This document shows positions 1 to 13,012 of a DNA stretch of 64,000 bases, in pieces. Positions within the stretch are counted from its first letter, which is position 1; every line of letters begins with the position of its first letter. A program made the translations under genes and the position numbers. Under the pieces are notes generated by a model. That model was not told where the DNA came from. It worked only from the letters and a program-made list of their open reading frames with translations, and searched no databases. Source of the stretch: Amphiduros pacificus (lineage: Eukaryota > Annelida > Polychaeta > Phyllodocida > Hesionidae); contig OX439004.1 in assembly GCA_949316495.1 (NCBI GenBank), positions 11,692,536 through 11,756,535 of the forward strand, in the 5' to 3' direction.

Positions 1-63
1 ATTTTTTTCTTTTTTTTCTTTGTAAAAATAAACAAAGAAAATATTTTGCGAGTACTCTCACAA

Positions 64-136
64 AGCCCCCAGTGAGGATCGAACTCACGACCCCTGGTTT
101 ACAAGACCAGTGCTCTAGCCACTGAGCTATGGAGGC
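64..136 (-). tRNA. tRNA-Thr (anticodon UGU)
   Basis: On the minus strand these 73 bases fold as a full cloverleaf. The acceptor stem pairs GCCTCCA with TGGGGGC, allowing one T-G wobble. The anticodon arm is CTGGT/ACCAG around the loop CTTGTAA, so the anticodon is TGT, which reads ACA (Thr). The A box (TAGCTCAGTGGC) and B box (GAGTTCGATCC) fit the pol III consensus. No intron is seen and CCA is not encoded, as expected for a eukaryotic nuclear gene. It shows no relation to the SINE heads elsewhere in the window. Confidence 0.93.
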
Positions 137-929
137 GCTTGGTGCATATTGGTGAAATGAAAATATTAGGATATAGCATAGTACAGCACAATCTTTTTAA
201 TAATATTTATCTACAAATTACTTAATTAGGTCCAACCTTTGTACATTTATAATTGAGTAAAAAAGTCAGAGACCGTTATTCATTGAGGGATGGTCGATAA
301 GAGAAAAAGTCAAAGCCCAATATTTTTTTTAAAGGCGAATCTTCCATGCATTTCCTCTCTGAAAAGCTTTAAATTTAATCTTCCATGGAATATTTGTTTA
401 CTGTCATCCGGTTTTGCATTTGATTGTGTGATATTAGTGCTTTATGAAAAAAAAACAACGATCTTTAAAATTCTTACTGGTATTTTAAAGTAAAGTTTTT
501 TTGTTCCAAACATTTTCATAACCCAATTCTAGAGTAGGGGAAATTGGTAATGAAAATGGGTTAACATTACAATAAATAATTATTTAAATATAAAAATTAC
601 TGAAGACAAAATTTAGGCCAAAAATGCTGAACACAAAATATAAGCTTTATATTATTTTCGGAAAAGACCTTCTCTACCGAGACTTTTTAGAATTGTTTCA
701 GACCAAATGAAATTGGTACGTTGCATTTGACAAAAATCTGGTACCTAAAATCACAACTATTTTTTCCCTATCAATCAGAGCAGTTATTTTTCATACATCA
801 ATATATTGTTCTTATTTATTTATTTATCTTTTTTTTGTTCTTTGTTGTTGAATGGCCATGCTCGGGGTTCAAAATATGTTTGCCAATATTTTCCATGCAC
901 CTAAATGACTACAATGGTCCTTCTATGAG
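137..929. other. intergenic or intron, nothing recognised
   Basis: AT-rich sequence with short open frames that carry no family signal. Its right part must be the intron that ends at the acceptor at 960. Confidence 0.5.
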
Positions 930-960
930 ATGTTCTCTATGAGACTTTTCTTTGTTCCAG

Positions 961-1256
961 ATGACGGGGTGGTTACTCTGGAGGAATTCCTGGAGGCACC
1001 ATGGGTATTGGGTGGAATTCCTGAGGAGAATGCAGCTCCAGCTGAACTGGTGGAATACATGGAGGAAGATATTGAACAAATGAGCGAAGCTAAAGAGGAT
1101 TTGGGGAAGAAATCCGAGAGGGCTGACAAGGTGCTAGACAAGCTAATAGATAAAGAGGTTGAGGAGGAAAATGAAGTGATACGCACAGCGTCCCAAGCGG
1201 AACAAGAAGCCATCAAGGTCCGCAGGAGAAAAAGTCATTGGAACTCTTTTGGTTAA
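961..1256 (+). CDS. last exon of an EF-hand protein gene (partial)
   Basis: A polypyrimidine tract ending TTTGTTCCAG at 960 precedes an open frame that starts in phase 1 and ends with TAA at 1254-1256. The first residues, DDGVVTLEEFLEA, match the second half of an EF-hand loop and its exiting helix. About 75 mostly acidic, helix-prone residues follow, likely a coiled coil (EDIEQMSEAKEDLGKK and after), then a basic tail ending KSHWNSFG. The exon therefore encodes the C-terminus of a calcium-binding protein whose earlier exons lie upstream, outside the window or unseen. Nucleobindin has the same order, EF-hand then coiled coil, but the resemblance is too weak to name the gene. An AATAAA at 1522-1527 could be its polyadenylation signal. 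An upstream ATG at 930 is in frame but lies in the likely intron, so it was not chosen as the start. Confidence 0.6.
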
Positions 1257-2276
1257 CTAACTATAATTATTAATTTGTGATAACGCTAATATCTTACAAA
1301 GTAAACACCAGTTGAGATTTAAGGCACAGACCAACAAGCTACAACCAGGCAAGTATTTCATGTGCATTTATTTTATGTACATTTATAAGTGATGTAAATA
1401 GTTTTATTGTAAAAACAATATCCAGATATATGCAAAGATGCAAGTGTTTCAGTTAATATAGATGGTGAAAATGTCAACCACATATGATTTTATTATATCC
1501 CACAATATTGATGTAAATATAAATAAATTATCATGAATCCCCATTGAAGCTTTTTACAACTATATTGTCTATTACATTTAACGGAGTTTCAGGCCCCCCT
1601 CATATCCGCATGGACCCTCACAGCATAAACAAAAAATCATAAGGGATAGAAACATTCAACTTTTACATTTGAATAGACGCAATTCGTAATTTTTTGGAAG
1701 GCAGGGATGAGGGTTATGGAATGTAGGTAGAAGGGATATGGAAGGTAGGGATGATGCATTAAATTAAACTCCCACATTTATCTCATTTAAAACACTAATA
1801 GAAAAAAAACTTATTATGATATTTAGTGGAAATTCTGAAAATTAGTTAATGAATATTTGCAATAAAAATAACAAGCACATCTCAACAATTAAAATCCGAT
1901 AGAAATTGAAAAAAATATATAAAAAACTCCTCACTTTAATCCTGTTTCTACTTCGTCAAGAATGTTAAACTATAGAAATGGAAATGGTTTTCACAAGAGG
2001 AGTAATTTTGGTCATGTATTATGTAAACTCATAATGTCAAAACAGAAACATCCACTGGACTATTCAAGATTATTATACATTGAACAAATTATGATACAAA
2101 ACCTTACCACACATACCCTGATATGTGTATTTACTCAAAACCACAAAATAAATAATGTGTTTGCACTTCTCTGACTGCCCCTAATTAAGCCCAGATTCTT
2201 AGTTTCTTCAAATAAACAATTATAATATCACATTGTCTTGCACCCAGTAGGAATCGTGTCCCAGTAGGAATTCCTA
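1257..2276. other. 3' UTR and intergenic sequence
   Basis: No gene seen. The stretch ends at 2264-2275 in the short palindrome TAGGAATTCCTA, directly beside the outer edge of the left arm of the large inverted repeat. Confidence 0.5.
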
Positions 2277-4528
2277 TATGCATCTTTCTATATAGAGATG
2301 TCACAAAGACTCTGGTGCCCATTCACAAAAACATTTCTTTTCCATTGAATGCACTTATTTCTAACAACAGCTCAAAACATTTCAACAGTCAATTTTCAGA
2401 TTAAACTCTGCCACATGACATGTGAGATAGGAATTTATATTGGATAAAACTATTTGAATAGATAAATGCGTGTCTTGTTACCCACCATAAAGAAATGTTC
2501 TTGTGATATTCACTTTGTTATCCTTTGAAAATAACTTGTATCTATATGCAACAATATCACAAAATAGAAGATGTTCTAAAACGGAAAAAAGTTTGAAAAT
2601 GTTTGGGTCTTGAGTTGAAATGGTGTTCTGTTACACATGTAATTAGTTTTCATTTTGTTTCTTCCATCTTTTTTATTGAAGATATTCTCATTGGAAATAG
2701 GATAATTTCTTAACTCAATTAATCTGATACACAAGTTTACATCTTGATTTAAAGAGGAAAACAAATTGTCTAAATATTAGCTTGTGTCCAGTTACATCAG
2801 ATAATCTGTTTGAAGGCCTGGATTAATATCAGTAAATTGAAATGGACAAAAGCAAATTTATTATATTTTGAATCAGACAGGATGTAACAGAAATGTGCAG
2901 AACAGGAAACTCTGGGACACAAAAAAGCTGCACAGAGGCCCAATAGAAATTACTTACAAGTGGTGCCACCTGGTGTCAAATAGAATGGCCAACACACAGA
3001 TTAGTTATACTTCTCAAGAAATGTAAGACCGATATGAAAATTTAAGACCTGTTAGCAAAAAGAAATTATGCCTATCAGGAAAGTTAAGACCTATCAGTAA
3101 ATTTAACACCAATCAGAAAATACTAGACCAATGAGAATATATCAAACTTATGAGAAACTATTAGATATATTTGAAAGTTATTCAAAACTAGAGTGTCATC
3201 AAACAGAGAATTTATCCTAAAAGAATTTTTGATTGATTGGCGATTTGGACATAATAATTTTAAAGTTTAACATCAATTTCAAATCTATGAAACATAAATT
3301 TTCAGGAAATAGTATTTGTACTCAATCATGACATTGTCACATATGATGTTTATGTTGTGTGGTATTGTGTGCCACAAGCTTAACACCATCTGATAGCATC
3401 ATGGATTTATGTTTAGGCCTGCAAATGTCTATAATTCTGAGCTGTTGCCATGATGAAATTCAAAGTGAAGAAAATAAGAGCAAGTTATCTGTCATATAGA
3501 TTTCAACCTGTCTCCTAAAGTCACAACATTTTTATCTCATCACAATGAGTTATATATATATATATATATATGAACAGGTCATCACAATGAGCGATAATAT
3601 GGTGAACATGAAATGCATACAATGGTTAGTTTGTCTCTTATACTTATTTTATCATATTTCAAAAAAATAAAAGCATACTATCTATTTCTGTCAGTTTGAC
3701 TAAGACATAGTATGTTTTGTTTTTTTCAATGTATTTTATGATATCTTAACACAGTGAACAGGTTATGAGCAGGTTATCATTATGAGTGTAACTAGGTGAA
3801 CAGGACTCATTATGATGCCTAGTAAATTTCATCTTTAAAATAAGGACAAATCAAATTATGTAAATTTTATAAACAATTAAACAAAATATTTATTTTGTCA
3901 TTTTTTTTATTTATTCTTAAACTAATACTATCAATTTGTTATATATTATCATTTATATAAAATATGGTAATGAGGAATAGATTGTCTATTTACATGCTGA
4001 CATGTATCTCTTACTTAAACATATTCAGTGTACAATAACAATGAAAATTTCCTGGAAGGTGAATTGATAAAACATCAATCTATCTTTTTAAACGGTTCAC
4101 TTTATTTTTAATTATCCTTTTAATTAATTTCTAATTATCACATTTTGCTGATGATACATCTTTATCACTGATGTACTCGCCAGTAAATATGAAACACACA
4201 TTTCAAAATATTAGATAATTTTATTATTATTATTATTTTTATTATGGCAAAACAAGTGATGACAAAATTGAAATATTTCTAAAACTGTCCTCTGTAAAGA
4301 TAAACAAATAAAACGAACAAATGATGATATCAAATTACTGGGCAAAAATATAAGATAGGACAAAAATGTCAAATAGATAGTGCCCATGAGTTAATTTTGT
4401 CCCAAATGCAAAATCTAGTGAAAATATGGAAGCATAGAAAGTTATCACTGTAAGAGAAGGTCACAATTATTAAAGCCATACTCCAGTCGCAGATTATCTA
4501 CCAACTACCTGTCCTGCCATATCCCCCT
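2277..4528. other. arm sequence without a gene
   Basis: AT-rich, with a (TA)n run at about 3551-3570. The mirror copy at about 57135-59389 keeps the same sequence. Small open frames here are mirrored at the DNA level and show no family signal. Confidence 0.5.
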
Positions 4529-4543
4529 CTAACATCACATTTC

Positions 4544-4870
4544 GGGCCACGGGCCGTGGCGCAGTTGGTTAGAGCGCCAGCTTATTAGCACCAGTTCCTC
4601 TGTTGTGATCCAAAGGTCGTGGGTTCGAACCCCGCCCGTGCCGGGATTGAACCCATGATACAATTTCCCATATGAGCTGAGGCCCGTGCCTTAAGGGTTA
4701 ACCTGTTGTCCTTGTAAATCTGTGACCGGGTGGGTTGTCATGTCAAGGACCTGCGACATGACAATTCAGTGAGGCAGCACTATATCTGCTACAAGTAGGT
4801 CTCATCACGAAATGACTGAAATAATGTTGAAAGTGATGTAAAACCCCAAACAAACAAACAAACAAACAAA
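4544..4870 (+). mobile_element. tRNA-derived SINE, full length, left arm only
   Basis: The head is tRNA-like with an A box (TGGCGCAGTTGG) and a perfect B box (GGTTCGAACCC). The body follows with GTGACCGGGTGGGTTGTCA, and the 3' end carries TGAAAGTGATGTAAAACCCC and an (AAAC)n tail. A 15-bp target-site duplication, CTAACATCACATTTC, lies at 4529-4543 and 4871-4885. The matching sites in the right arm (near 57120-57134) and in the loop copy (near 36485-36500) hold one uninterrupted copy of that 15-mer and no SINE. The element probably jumped by using an RTE-like LINE, judging by the 3' tail. Confidence 0.93.
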
Positions 4871-5363
4871 CTAACATCACATTTCAACAGTCTGAGAGAA
4901 AACATAATGCTCAATTTTCTGTGGGATAAGCCAGAGCCATGTCTGAGTTTGTATGGACAGAAATTTGATTCTGGGATAGAATACACAACATACAGAAGGA
5001 GTACTGAAGAATTTGTTGTCATTATAATGCATGATCTGATGAATTATACTGAACAAAATTGGAAATGAAAAGAGTACTAAAATATTTAGGCTTGTTAGTT
5101 TATATTAAATCGTTACACCTTCAATAATTGATATGTGATATTCCACACATCTGAAAATAGAATCTGAATGGATTACAAATGAAAAGAGCACTGGATTGTA
5201 TTATTAGACTTGTTAAAAGTGTTGCTTCTTCAATATATAGTAATTTAACAAGAGGTATAGTGCATAATACAGTGAAAATGCAGCTCATGATGTTTTAATG
5301 AACAAATACATTTCTTGTTGTAATACTGCTCCATATATTCCCATAAGGGGCTTCCATTGTGTG

Positions 5364-5672
5364 GGCCAGGGGCCGTGGCGCAGTTGGTAAGAGCGCCAAC
5401 TTATTAGCACCAGTTCCTCTGTGGTGATCCAAAGGTCGTGGGTTCGAACCCCGGCCATGCCGGGATTGAACTCATGATACAATTTCCCACATGAGCTGAG
5501 GACCTAAAGGGTTAACCTGTTGTCCTTGTAAATCTGTGACCGGGTGGGTTGTCATGTCAAGGACCTGCGACATGACAAATCAGTGAGGCAGCTCTATATC
5601 TGCTTCAAGTAGGTCTCATCACGAAATGACTGAAATAATGTTGAAAGTGATGTAAAACCCCAAACAAACAAA
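5364..5672 (+). mobile_element. tRNA-derived SINE, full length
   Basis: Same family as the element at 4544, with intact A and B boxes. The 11-bp target-site duplication TCCATTGTGTG lies at 5353-5363 and 5673-5683. The mirror copy near 56552-56770 has kept only the 3' part, because a deletion of about 220 bp removed the tRNA-like head and flanking sequence there. This SINE therefore predates the arm duplication. Confidence 0.9.
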
Positions 5673-5956
5673 TCCATTGTGTGAACATCAACCATGAGCT
5701 GGGCATTATTTTTCTTCCTTTCTTGATATCTATTAGATGGTTTTAAGTTAGAGATACGTATTATACCATACATGAGCTTCCTTCACCTGATCTGGACCCA
5801 GATATTGTATGAATATGAAATGGGTAGTACAAAACTCCCTATTACAGAGGATACATGGTGTCACTTTCACCCAGCATAAGTGGTGCCAAAATACAACACA
5901 TTCCACAATTTATTTTATACATTCAAGAAATAATTTTAGCACCTTCTTCTTGTTGA

Positions 5957-6146
5957 TTTGTTTGTTTGTTTGTTTGGGGTTTTACGTCACTTTCAACATT
6001 ATTTCAGTCATTTCGTGATGAGACCTACTTGTAGCAGATATAGTGCTGCTTCACTGAATAGTCATGTCTCAGGTCCTTGACATGACAACCCATCCGGTCA
6101 CAGATTAACAAGGACAACGGGTTAACCCTTTTGGCACGGGTCTTCA
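5957..6146 (-). mobile_element. SINE, 5'-truncated
   Basis: 3' part of the same SINE family, reading on the minus strand from GGGTTAACCC to the (AAAC)n tail, without the tRNA-like head. The 9-bp target-site duplication TCTTGTTGA is at 5948-5956 and 6147-6155. It is mirrored in the right arm near 56085-56270, so it is older than the arm duplication. Confidence 0.85.
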
Positions 6147-6519
6147 TCTTGTTGAAGACAAAAAATAAATAAATGAAAATATGTAGAATGAAATCAGAGT
6201 TAAACCATTCGACTCTATGTTTAATGCATTTCTTGCCACCCGATGTTTTTCTTTTGCCAATTTAGCACATTTTCTCGTACTTTGAGAGTTTATTATCATT
6301 TTGTTTGTACCATTATGATTAGAGCAACTTATTGGTGGTCATATTCCGGATTATACAGTGTATATTTTATATATGAAACTTACATTGCAGTGGTCAATTT
6401 AAAGTCGTTCTGTTTTCATATTTTGTACATCTGTAAGATATAGATTAGCTACCTATGGACTCTTATATACAAATATAGACAATCACGATCTTTGGCAAGA
6501 AACCATGGAGGTTACTGAG

Positions 6520-7072
6520 TGCTACGTAGAGGCCAACAAGTGCAGGCTAAGGAGACACATTGCTCGCCCTGAATAGAGATGACATGATCCTCCAAGACAT
6601 GCAGGCAGACGCCATGGACATGCGCAGCCCCGAAGCTGAAGAAGACGCTACGCAGGCAGCCCTCACACAGATGCTCAGATTTCCTTAAAAAGGCCCCGAA
6701 ATCGCTACTCAGGGAGCGGAATCCACTTGCCTAGAAGATCCATGGCACTCAGCATCGTGACAGCCACACTTGCATAGACTTGGGTGTTTCATGCATTCTC
6801 AGGGCTTTGTCAGTATCATGCATTCAGGTATTTCATATGCCTCGCTCTTTGCCAGGCCGACCTAGCCAGACTAGTGTATACAGCACCGAATAAAGGAGAC
6901 CCTTGTGCATTGTATACTCTGTGTCTGCAGTCCTTATTACCTCCCAACTCACATAGGTAGATAGGGTAGCTAAGTTAAGGCCCCGTTCACAGCCAGCGAG
7001 TACGAGATCCCATACACTAGTAGGGCTACAAACATTCCCCATACACTAGTAGGGCTACAAACCTTACGTAAC
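6520..7072 (+). mobile_element. LTR-retrotransposon remnant (fossil, tentative)
   Basis: A block richer in G+C than its surroundings. It holds AATAAAGGAGACC followed by a region resembling the R-U5 part of a long terminal repeat, and it ends with CACTAGTAGGGCTACA, repeated once 30 bp further on. A TG...CA-ended LTR of the Gypsy kind, perhaps from about 6784, would fit. The remnant is old and broken and is mirrored in the right arm at about 55157-55740. It could also be an unrelated GC-rich repeat. Confidence 0.35.
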
Positions 7073-8031
7073 ACATCTACCACATTCAAGTTATTTCTAA
7101 CCAAATCTAGATTTTTAATAAATCTCAAATTTGACCGACTTTATTTTCATTTTATTTTCAACATTAAATTTTTTCAATGGATTATAATATGTACTTTCAT
7201 AAATTAACCCACAATAAGTTGCTGTTATAGATATTGTTTCAAAATAGCCCAGCATATCAAAATTACCTCTAATTTCCCTGGCAGATTGGCCTAAAACTAA
7301 GAAATGCTTTAATACTGTTAATTTTGAACGAATTTTGATAAATAAAAACTCTAAAAGATTGCAAGAAGTACATCTCTGAAGCCTTGCAACAAGTACATCT
7401 CCATAGTCCAATGTAGACAGGACACATCCTGAATAAGGGTTTCAACAATTTGATAAACTATTTCTAATGGTGTAAATATTTAGTAAATATATAGACAGAG
7501 TATTTTACTCTTAGCAGATTCTAAATTGTGAAATAAAATGTATTGTGTAAGGAAAGGCACAATATTTAATATGGTGTGAAGATAGTGGCCAGTTCAAAGG
7601 AGTAAACAAAGTGTGTAAGTCTCATCCTCCATTTGGGACATAATTACTTATAATCATGAGTGACATTGACAATTAATTGTGACATTGATTATTTTTAACA
7701 ACTATTATTAGCATAATTCAAAATTAATTGCCTCACATTTTTTTTTGCTCAATCCCATCAGACATATTCACCCCTCATATTTATCAGACCTATTTACTAC
7801 ATCTAGAATATGACAATGTTTAAACATGAAACAGGGGTATACTTTCTTGCGCTGGTGGTCTCACTTTTTCACAAGTGTCACATTTACAGTTCTTTAATCA
7901 CCACTCCCAGACAAAGCCTGTCCAGGTGATTTCACCTATACAGGTGATCTCAAAAGATTCTTTTCAATGTTGTTTCCTTGGGGAATAATTGGTTATGAAT
8001 AATATATCAAATATTCATTATGTTTGACAAA
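7073..8031. other. 3' flank of synthetase copy 1
   Basis: No gene recognised. From about 7520 the sequence is shared with the 3' flank of copy 2 (from about 25075), so this flank was duplicated together with the gene. The copy 1 3' UTR presumably lies here; the polyadenylation site was not fixed. Confidence 0.5.
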
Positions 8032-10962
8032 TTATTTCAGCCTTTTTACCATTGCCTTTATGAAATAAGTGTCATCAGCATTTGCAAAAGGAAACTTTCT
8101 CTGGTACTCGAAGCTTTTCACATGAAGAGAATTACACACTTCATAACCATACATCTGCTCAGCCATATCCTAAAAATATCAAACAAATTCTCACCACTTG
8201 AGTTTCAACATTTCATGTACAATACATGCTGTCATGAACAACGTGTGCTTGGATAGTTTTGTAGACATGACAGCTGATATCATGACTACCATTCAGCATG
8301 CTGTGAAGCGAATACATTACTATTTCAGCAACAGATGCACGCACAGACAAAATCTCAATAATTATTTAGAATCTTGAGAATAGATATATATTGATATTCA
8401 ACTTTTGTTACTTCTCTGAACCATGCTTGTATGACTAAAAGGTTCAACATATCATTGTTACAGGGTGTGTTTTAACTGTAATGCCTTCATACTCTTATCT
8501 CTGATACTTACTATAGTTACTGGGTGTATATTGACTGTAAAAATGCCTTCATATCCCTGTCTCTGGGCAACCTTGGTCACTTCATCCTCCATCATTTGCA
8601 GTAGGAGTAACTGTTCTCCATCTGAGAGATTAACATCTACAGCATTCAGGTAGGTACCCACCCACTTGCCACCTTCACGTTTTAGCTTGTCTTTCATTGG
8701 TTTCTGCACCTTATCAAGAATGGCCGCCACTTCCGGTCTATTAAAGTTTATTTCTGTGGGCAGGTCAAGTATGATGGTGGTGCCAACAATTCTTCCAGTT
8801 GAAATCTCACAGACAGCTATCGATAAATTGTCATGTATGATTTCAGTCCAAATATTGTTGATCAAATTTACAAAAGACTCAGGGGCTGTCCCAAGCAGTA
8901 CCTCCAAAGGACTCTTCTGTGAAAATGCCTCAGCAATGATATGAACCAACTGCTCCTTGTCTGCACAATGGTTGAGCATACAGACCTCAAAACCTTGGGT
9001 GACAGCTTTTGGAATAGTGTCAAACCTACACAAATCCATGGTGGATCCCTGATAGCCATGCTTTCTTCTCTCCAGCATATCTATTATGTTCTGGATAGTT
9101 ATTGACTCCAGGAGATCTGATACTGTCAGACTGTAACCAAGGTTTTGTAATGTCAGTACTATTGACAAGGCTGAGATGGAATTTCCACTGATGTCAAAGA
9201 AGTTATCCTTTTGTTCAATAAGATGGATGGGAACTCCAGTCTCACGTGAAATGAGGGCTAGAATGAGATCTGGAATGGAAAGGTGACATAATTTTGCATC
9301 TGGTACAAGACCATTTTCCCTTTGTTCCAGGTACATTGTTTGAAGTTTAAGTCTATCTATCTTCCCTGTTTGGGGCTGAAGTGGAACTTCATCAATCTCA
9401 ATGAAGACTGGTATCATATATGATGGAAGAATCTTTTTACAGCATTTGATAATCTGATCTCTTGAAACAACCAATGTCTCATGCACTTTGTAATATGCCA
9501 AGACAACCACACCAGTTTTAGGAACACTGACTGCCACAACACTTATATGGTCTATGATGTCTATTTTGTCCAAAGTGAGCTCAATTTCTCTGAGATTTAC
9601 TCTGTGACCTCTGACCTTGATCTGGGAGTCTCTCCGGCCCTGATAATAAAGGCGGCCATCTTTCACCTTTCCAATATCTCCTGTTTTGTACAGTATTGAA
9701 TGCTGGTGTTCCTGAGAAAGGGGGTTCTTCACAAAACTTTCTGGTTCTTTTCCTAGCATGTAGGATGTCACAATATTTGGGCCGCTAACTAAAATGTCTC
9801 CTACCTGTCCCTCCTCTATAAGAACCAAACTACTGTCCATCACAACAATATTATTGTTTGCCACTGGAATCCCTATGGATAAAAAACCACTATCTTGTTT
9901 GAGCTCAACATCTTCAGGTTTTGTGAATATCTCATAGGATACATCCCCTGTTGTTTCTGTTGATCCGTAATAATTGGCTAGCAATATACCAGGACATGTA
10001 CTAAGAAAATCCTTTGCTAAATCTGGATTAAGAGCTTCTCCACCACAGACAACCATTTTCAAATTCCCTGTTGAAGCTTGGTCATTTCTCTTCAGTTCAT
10101 TCAATAATGATGCCAGAAGAGAGGGAACAAGGATTATTTTGGTCACCTTGTATTTGATAATGGTGTTCATAAGGTCCAATGGGCTTTGTGTTATTTTCTT
10201 CGGAATAATCACAAGAGGAATTGCTTGAAGTAGACAGCCAAACATTTCTGTTAGAGAGTCCACAAAAAGCAATGAGGTTTTGTGGCATCCTACATCATCA
10301 GAACCAGAGGGAAACACTTTCCATTGCCATGACAACCGATTGAGAAGATTGTGATTGCGAAGTGGTACACCTTTAGGTTCCCCTGTGCTACCAGAAGTGT
10401 ACAAGATGCACAAGACAGGGTCCTCTTCCACTGCATAAGATAATTCCTCTCTCCTGATGTTATTGTCAAATTTTGATCTCTGTAACTCATCTTCAAAATC
10501 CTTGATGACTACTGCAAAGATATCACAGGCACAGCATAGAAGATTCTTGTGTTCTTCTGACTGACATATTACCATGCATGCATTGGTTTCTTTGACGATC
10601 TTGCACATTCTCTCAGATGGAAGTACATCATCCAAGGGAACATATGCAGCTCCAAGTTTGAAAATGGCCAGCAATGTTACCATTCTCATGAGGTTTTCTT
10701 GGATGAAAACTCCTATAACTGGAGGCTTCTCATTAACTTCAGTTTTCATGATTGTGGTTTGCTTTGCCATCAATTTCAACAAAATCCTTGCCCATCGGTT
10801 AGCTAAGCTATTTAGCTGTGAAAAGGTGAATTGGCCCTCTTCAGAAATAATCGCCACTCTGTACATTTTGGAAGACCTTGTGATCTTTTCAAATATATCT
10901 GATAGATGAATGCTGTCCAATGATACTGGTTTTCCAACCAACAGGCTCCCTTTTGTTTCCAT
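8032..10962 (-). CDS. Ebony-like A-T-amine-selecting synthetase, copy 1 (two coding exons)
   Basis: Coding exon 1 is 10962-8512 (817 codons) and exon 2 is 8169-8032 (45 codons and stop), 862 residues in all. The A domain shows YTSGSTGEPKG (188-198), NYYGSTETTGD (330-340), YKTGDIG (425-431), GRRDSQIKVRGHR (442-454) and the catalytic lysine motif PLQPQTGKID (K534). A carrier domain follows with DNFFDISGNS, where S595 is the likely phosphopantetheine site. The GNAT-like domain runs from about 645 to the end. This order and length match insect Ebony (about 880 residues), which activates beta-alanine and couples it to amines. Substrates here are inferred. The start has a strong ACCATGG context and follows a 5'-UTR acceptor (TTGTTTGTTGCAG). 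Reading straight through the donor gives a spurious 834-residue end. Copies 1 and 3 differ at only about four residues of exon 1. Confidence 0.88.
8170..8511 (-). other. last intron of synthetase copy 1
   Basis: On the gene strand the donor is ATA|GTAAGT at 8511 and the acceptor is TATTTTTAG before 8169, both phase 0. The intron is 342 bp, the same as in copy 3. Exon 2 then reads DMAEQMYGYEV..., which restores the usual end of a GNAT fold. Confidence 0.82.
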
Positions 10963-13012
10963 GGTAATTCTAATGAGACTTATTAAACAAATTGTTTGCC
11001 TGCAACAAACAAAAACAATTTAGTTGGCAAGTTACATTTAGGAATAAATTTAAGTTAACTAAATAAGAATGAAGTCATCCAAACCATTGTATCTTTTACC
11101 ATATGTGCAGTCTGTAATGCAATGTGCAGCGTAGTCTTTTAATCAGAGCATCAAATGGTGTCAACATGTAAGTGTCAGTTTTGTGATGTTTTCACTTCAG
11201 AAAATTCTTATCACAAAAATCATATTGAAACTATGAGTAACCCTTAACATCAGTCTGTGCATCAGGTTTCCAATCGCTCTGCGAAATGTTCTGTGTCAAT
11301 TTGTCTATAGATGTACATATATCAAAAACCATACATGGAAACAAAATGATTGGATTACATGGCATGCAAATATTTGTTTTAAATACCTACTGCATTGCAC
11401 ACTGGATGATGTTCTGCACAAAAGGAAGCAGGGCTTTACTGTTACAAGAATTCAGGGAAAAAACACATCTGAGATAAGGTCATGTGAAAATGTGAATATG
11501 ATATGAGAATGTGAAGATATGGAAAGTATATTACGTATTAAGTATGTATGGCTAGAACTATATGGTGTAATTAAACAGTTGCCATGGCAGAAAGACAAAT
11601 GTTAATGAATATTGATAATGAGGTTTGTCACTATGTCACATTAAGATACATCAAGGACCCCAAATAAGAATAGGAAAATAACTGTGTCCTAACAGGGATA
11701 CAATTTCCAACAAAATAATTCATATATATTTATATATTCACAAGAACATGACTCTTCTGATACCCAAGACATTGACAGATTCTACATCATCAAACCTTAT
11801 GAAGAGGTTATTGATCCATCCAGCATATATCACATTGGATTTTTTATTTTGACAATCAATCGAGATGCAAGTTGGTCTCTGGCTTGATCAACATCAAGCC
11901 AGATTTCTTATCAACAAATAACCTGTTGTTATGGACCATGTTATTGTCTGAAAAATGTATTGGAGGCACCAGAACCAGAATAGTGATAATCTATCATAAA
12001 CCTACCCATATTGAAAAATTCCTATTGATCAAATTAATAAACCTGCAGATAACCAATCCTCCTGTTAAATTGATATTTCCAGCATCTCAATGCATTTAAA
12101 ACAGGAACATAATACAAATATACTTTGATCATGTAATACTATATCAAACCTGAAATAATATGATGTATACATCCCCTGATAACCACTTAATCTAGCAAAG
12201 TAAACATTTGTGTAGTTGGATGGAACAACAATATAGTTGTCCCTATTCCTTCCCTAAAACACAACACAAATCTAGAACTTTTCATTCAGTATATATGTTT
12301 GTCTATTTGAAAACTTATACAAAATTGTCAATGATAATTGAAGAAAAAGACCAACCTATATTTCTCTCACAAGAAACACAGCACCACCCATATGACATTT
12401 TAAGTGCACACTCATAAATTGTCTGAGTAATAAGATAATTCATCCTTTCTTTTCAACTGTTATAAAAATAAAATAATGTAATATAACACAAATGTTTTAT
12501 GATCATAAATAACAGGATGACCAACAAAAGGTGTTCGGATCATTTCAAAATACCACTGAGATACACATGAAAGGTCCAATTAACAGGTCTCACAGGACAA
12601 CTATGTAATTATGCGCAAACATAGCAATTGTTTGTCTTATATTCCATAATCACAAATTAAACAGATCATGTAGTGCAGGAGTATATGAAATATAGAAACT
12701 GTATATACCCTTGATAATTTGACATATATTTAATATACTACGATAAGGTTTATAAGGGACCAATAAAAAATATTGTCAATTGGTATCTACCATACGGTAG
12801 ATAACAAAAATCCATACCCAGATGTGTGATTGAGCCCAAACAAAATAATTTGTCCACCATAAAACTGACATAACTATAGAACATCGACCCAGTCATCAAT
12901 GGTCCATGCAGATGCCCATGCCACATTTGAACTATATGTTGATTGTTGAGCATCAGGTTTTACATGAAACTGTTGTTGTCAATATTGTTGAGGGGAAAAT
13001 AATAAAGCGTAT
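10963..13012. other. 5' intron and upstream region of copy 1
   Basis: The acceptor next to 11002 shows that an intron lies here, so a 5' untranslated exon should be further upstream on the minus strand. It was not located. No other gene is seen. The mirror in the right arm is about 49445-51265. Confidence 0.5.

Noticed and set aside
4550-4640. tRNA gene call at the SINE heads
   Set aside because: A and B boxes are present but the acceptor and anticodon stems do not form a functional tRNA, and SINE body and tail follow.
8020-8256. 78-residue plus-strand frame conserved near all three complete copies
   Set aside because: It is antisense to the last coding exon. Its conservation comes from that exon on the other strand.
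8465-10909. Several plus-strand frames over synthetase copy 1 (and equivalents over copies 2 to 4)
   Set aside because: They are antisense shadows of the real gene with no family signal, repeated only because the gene is repeated.
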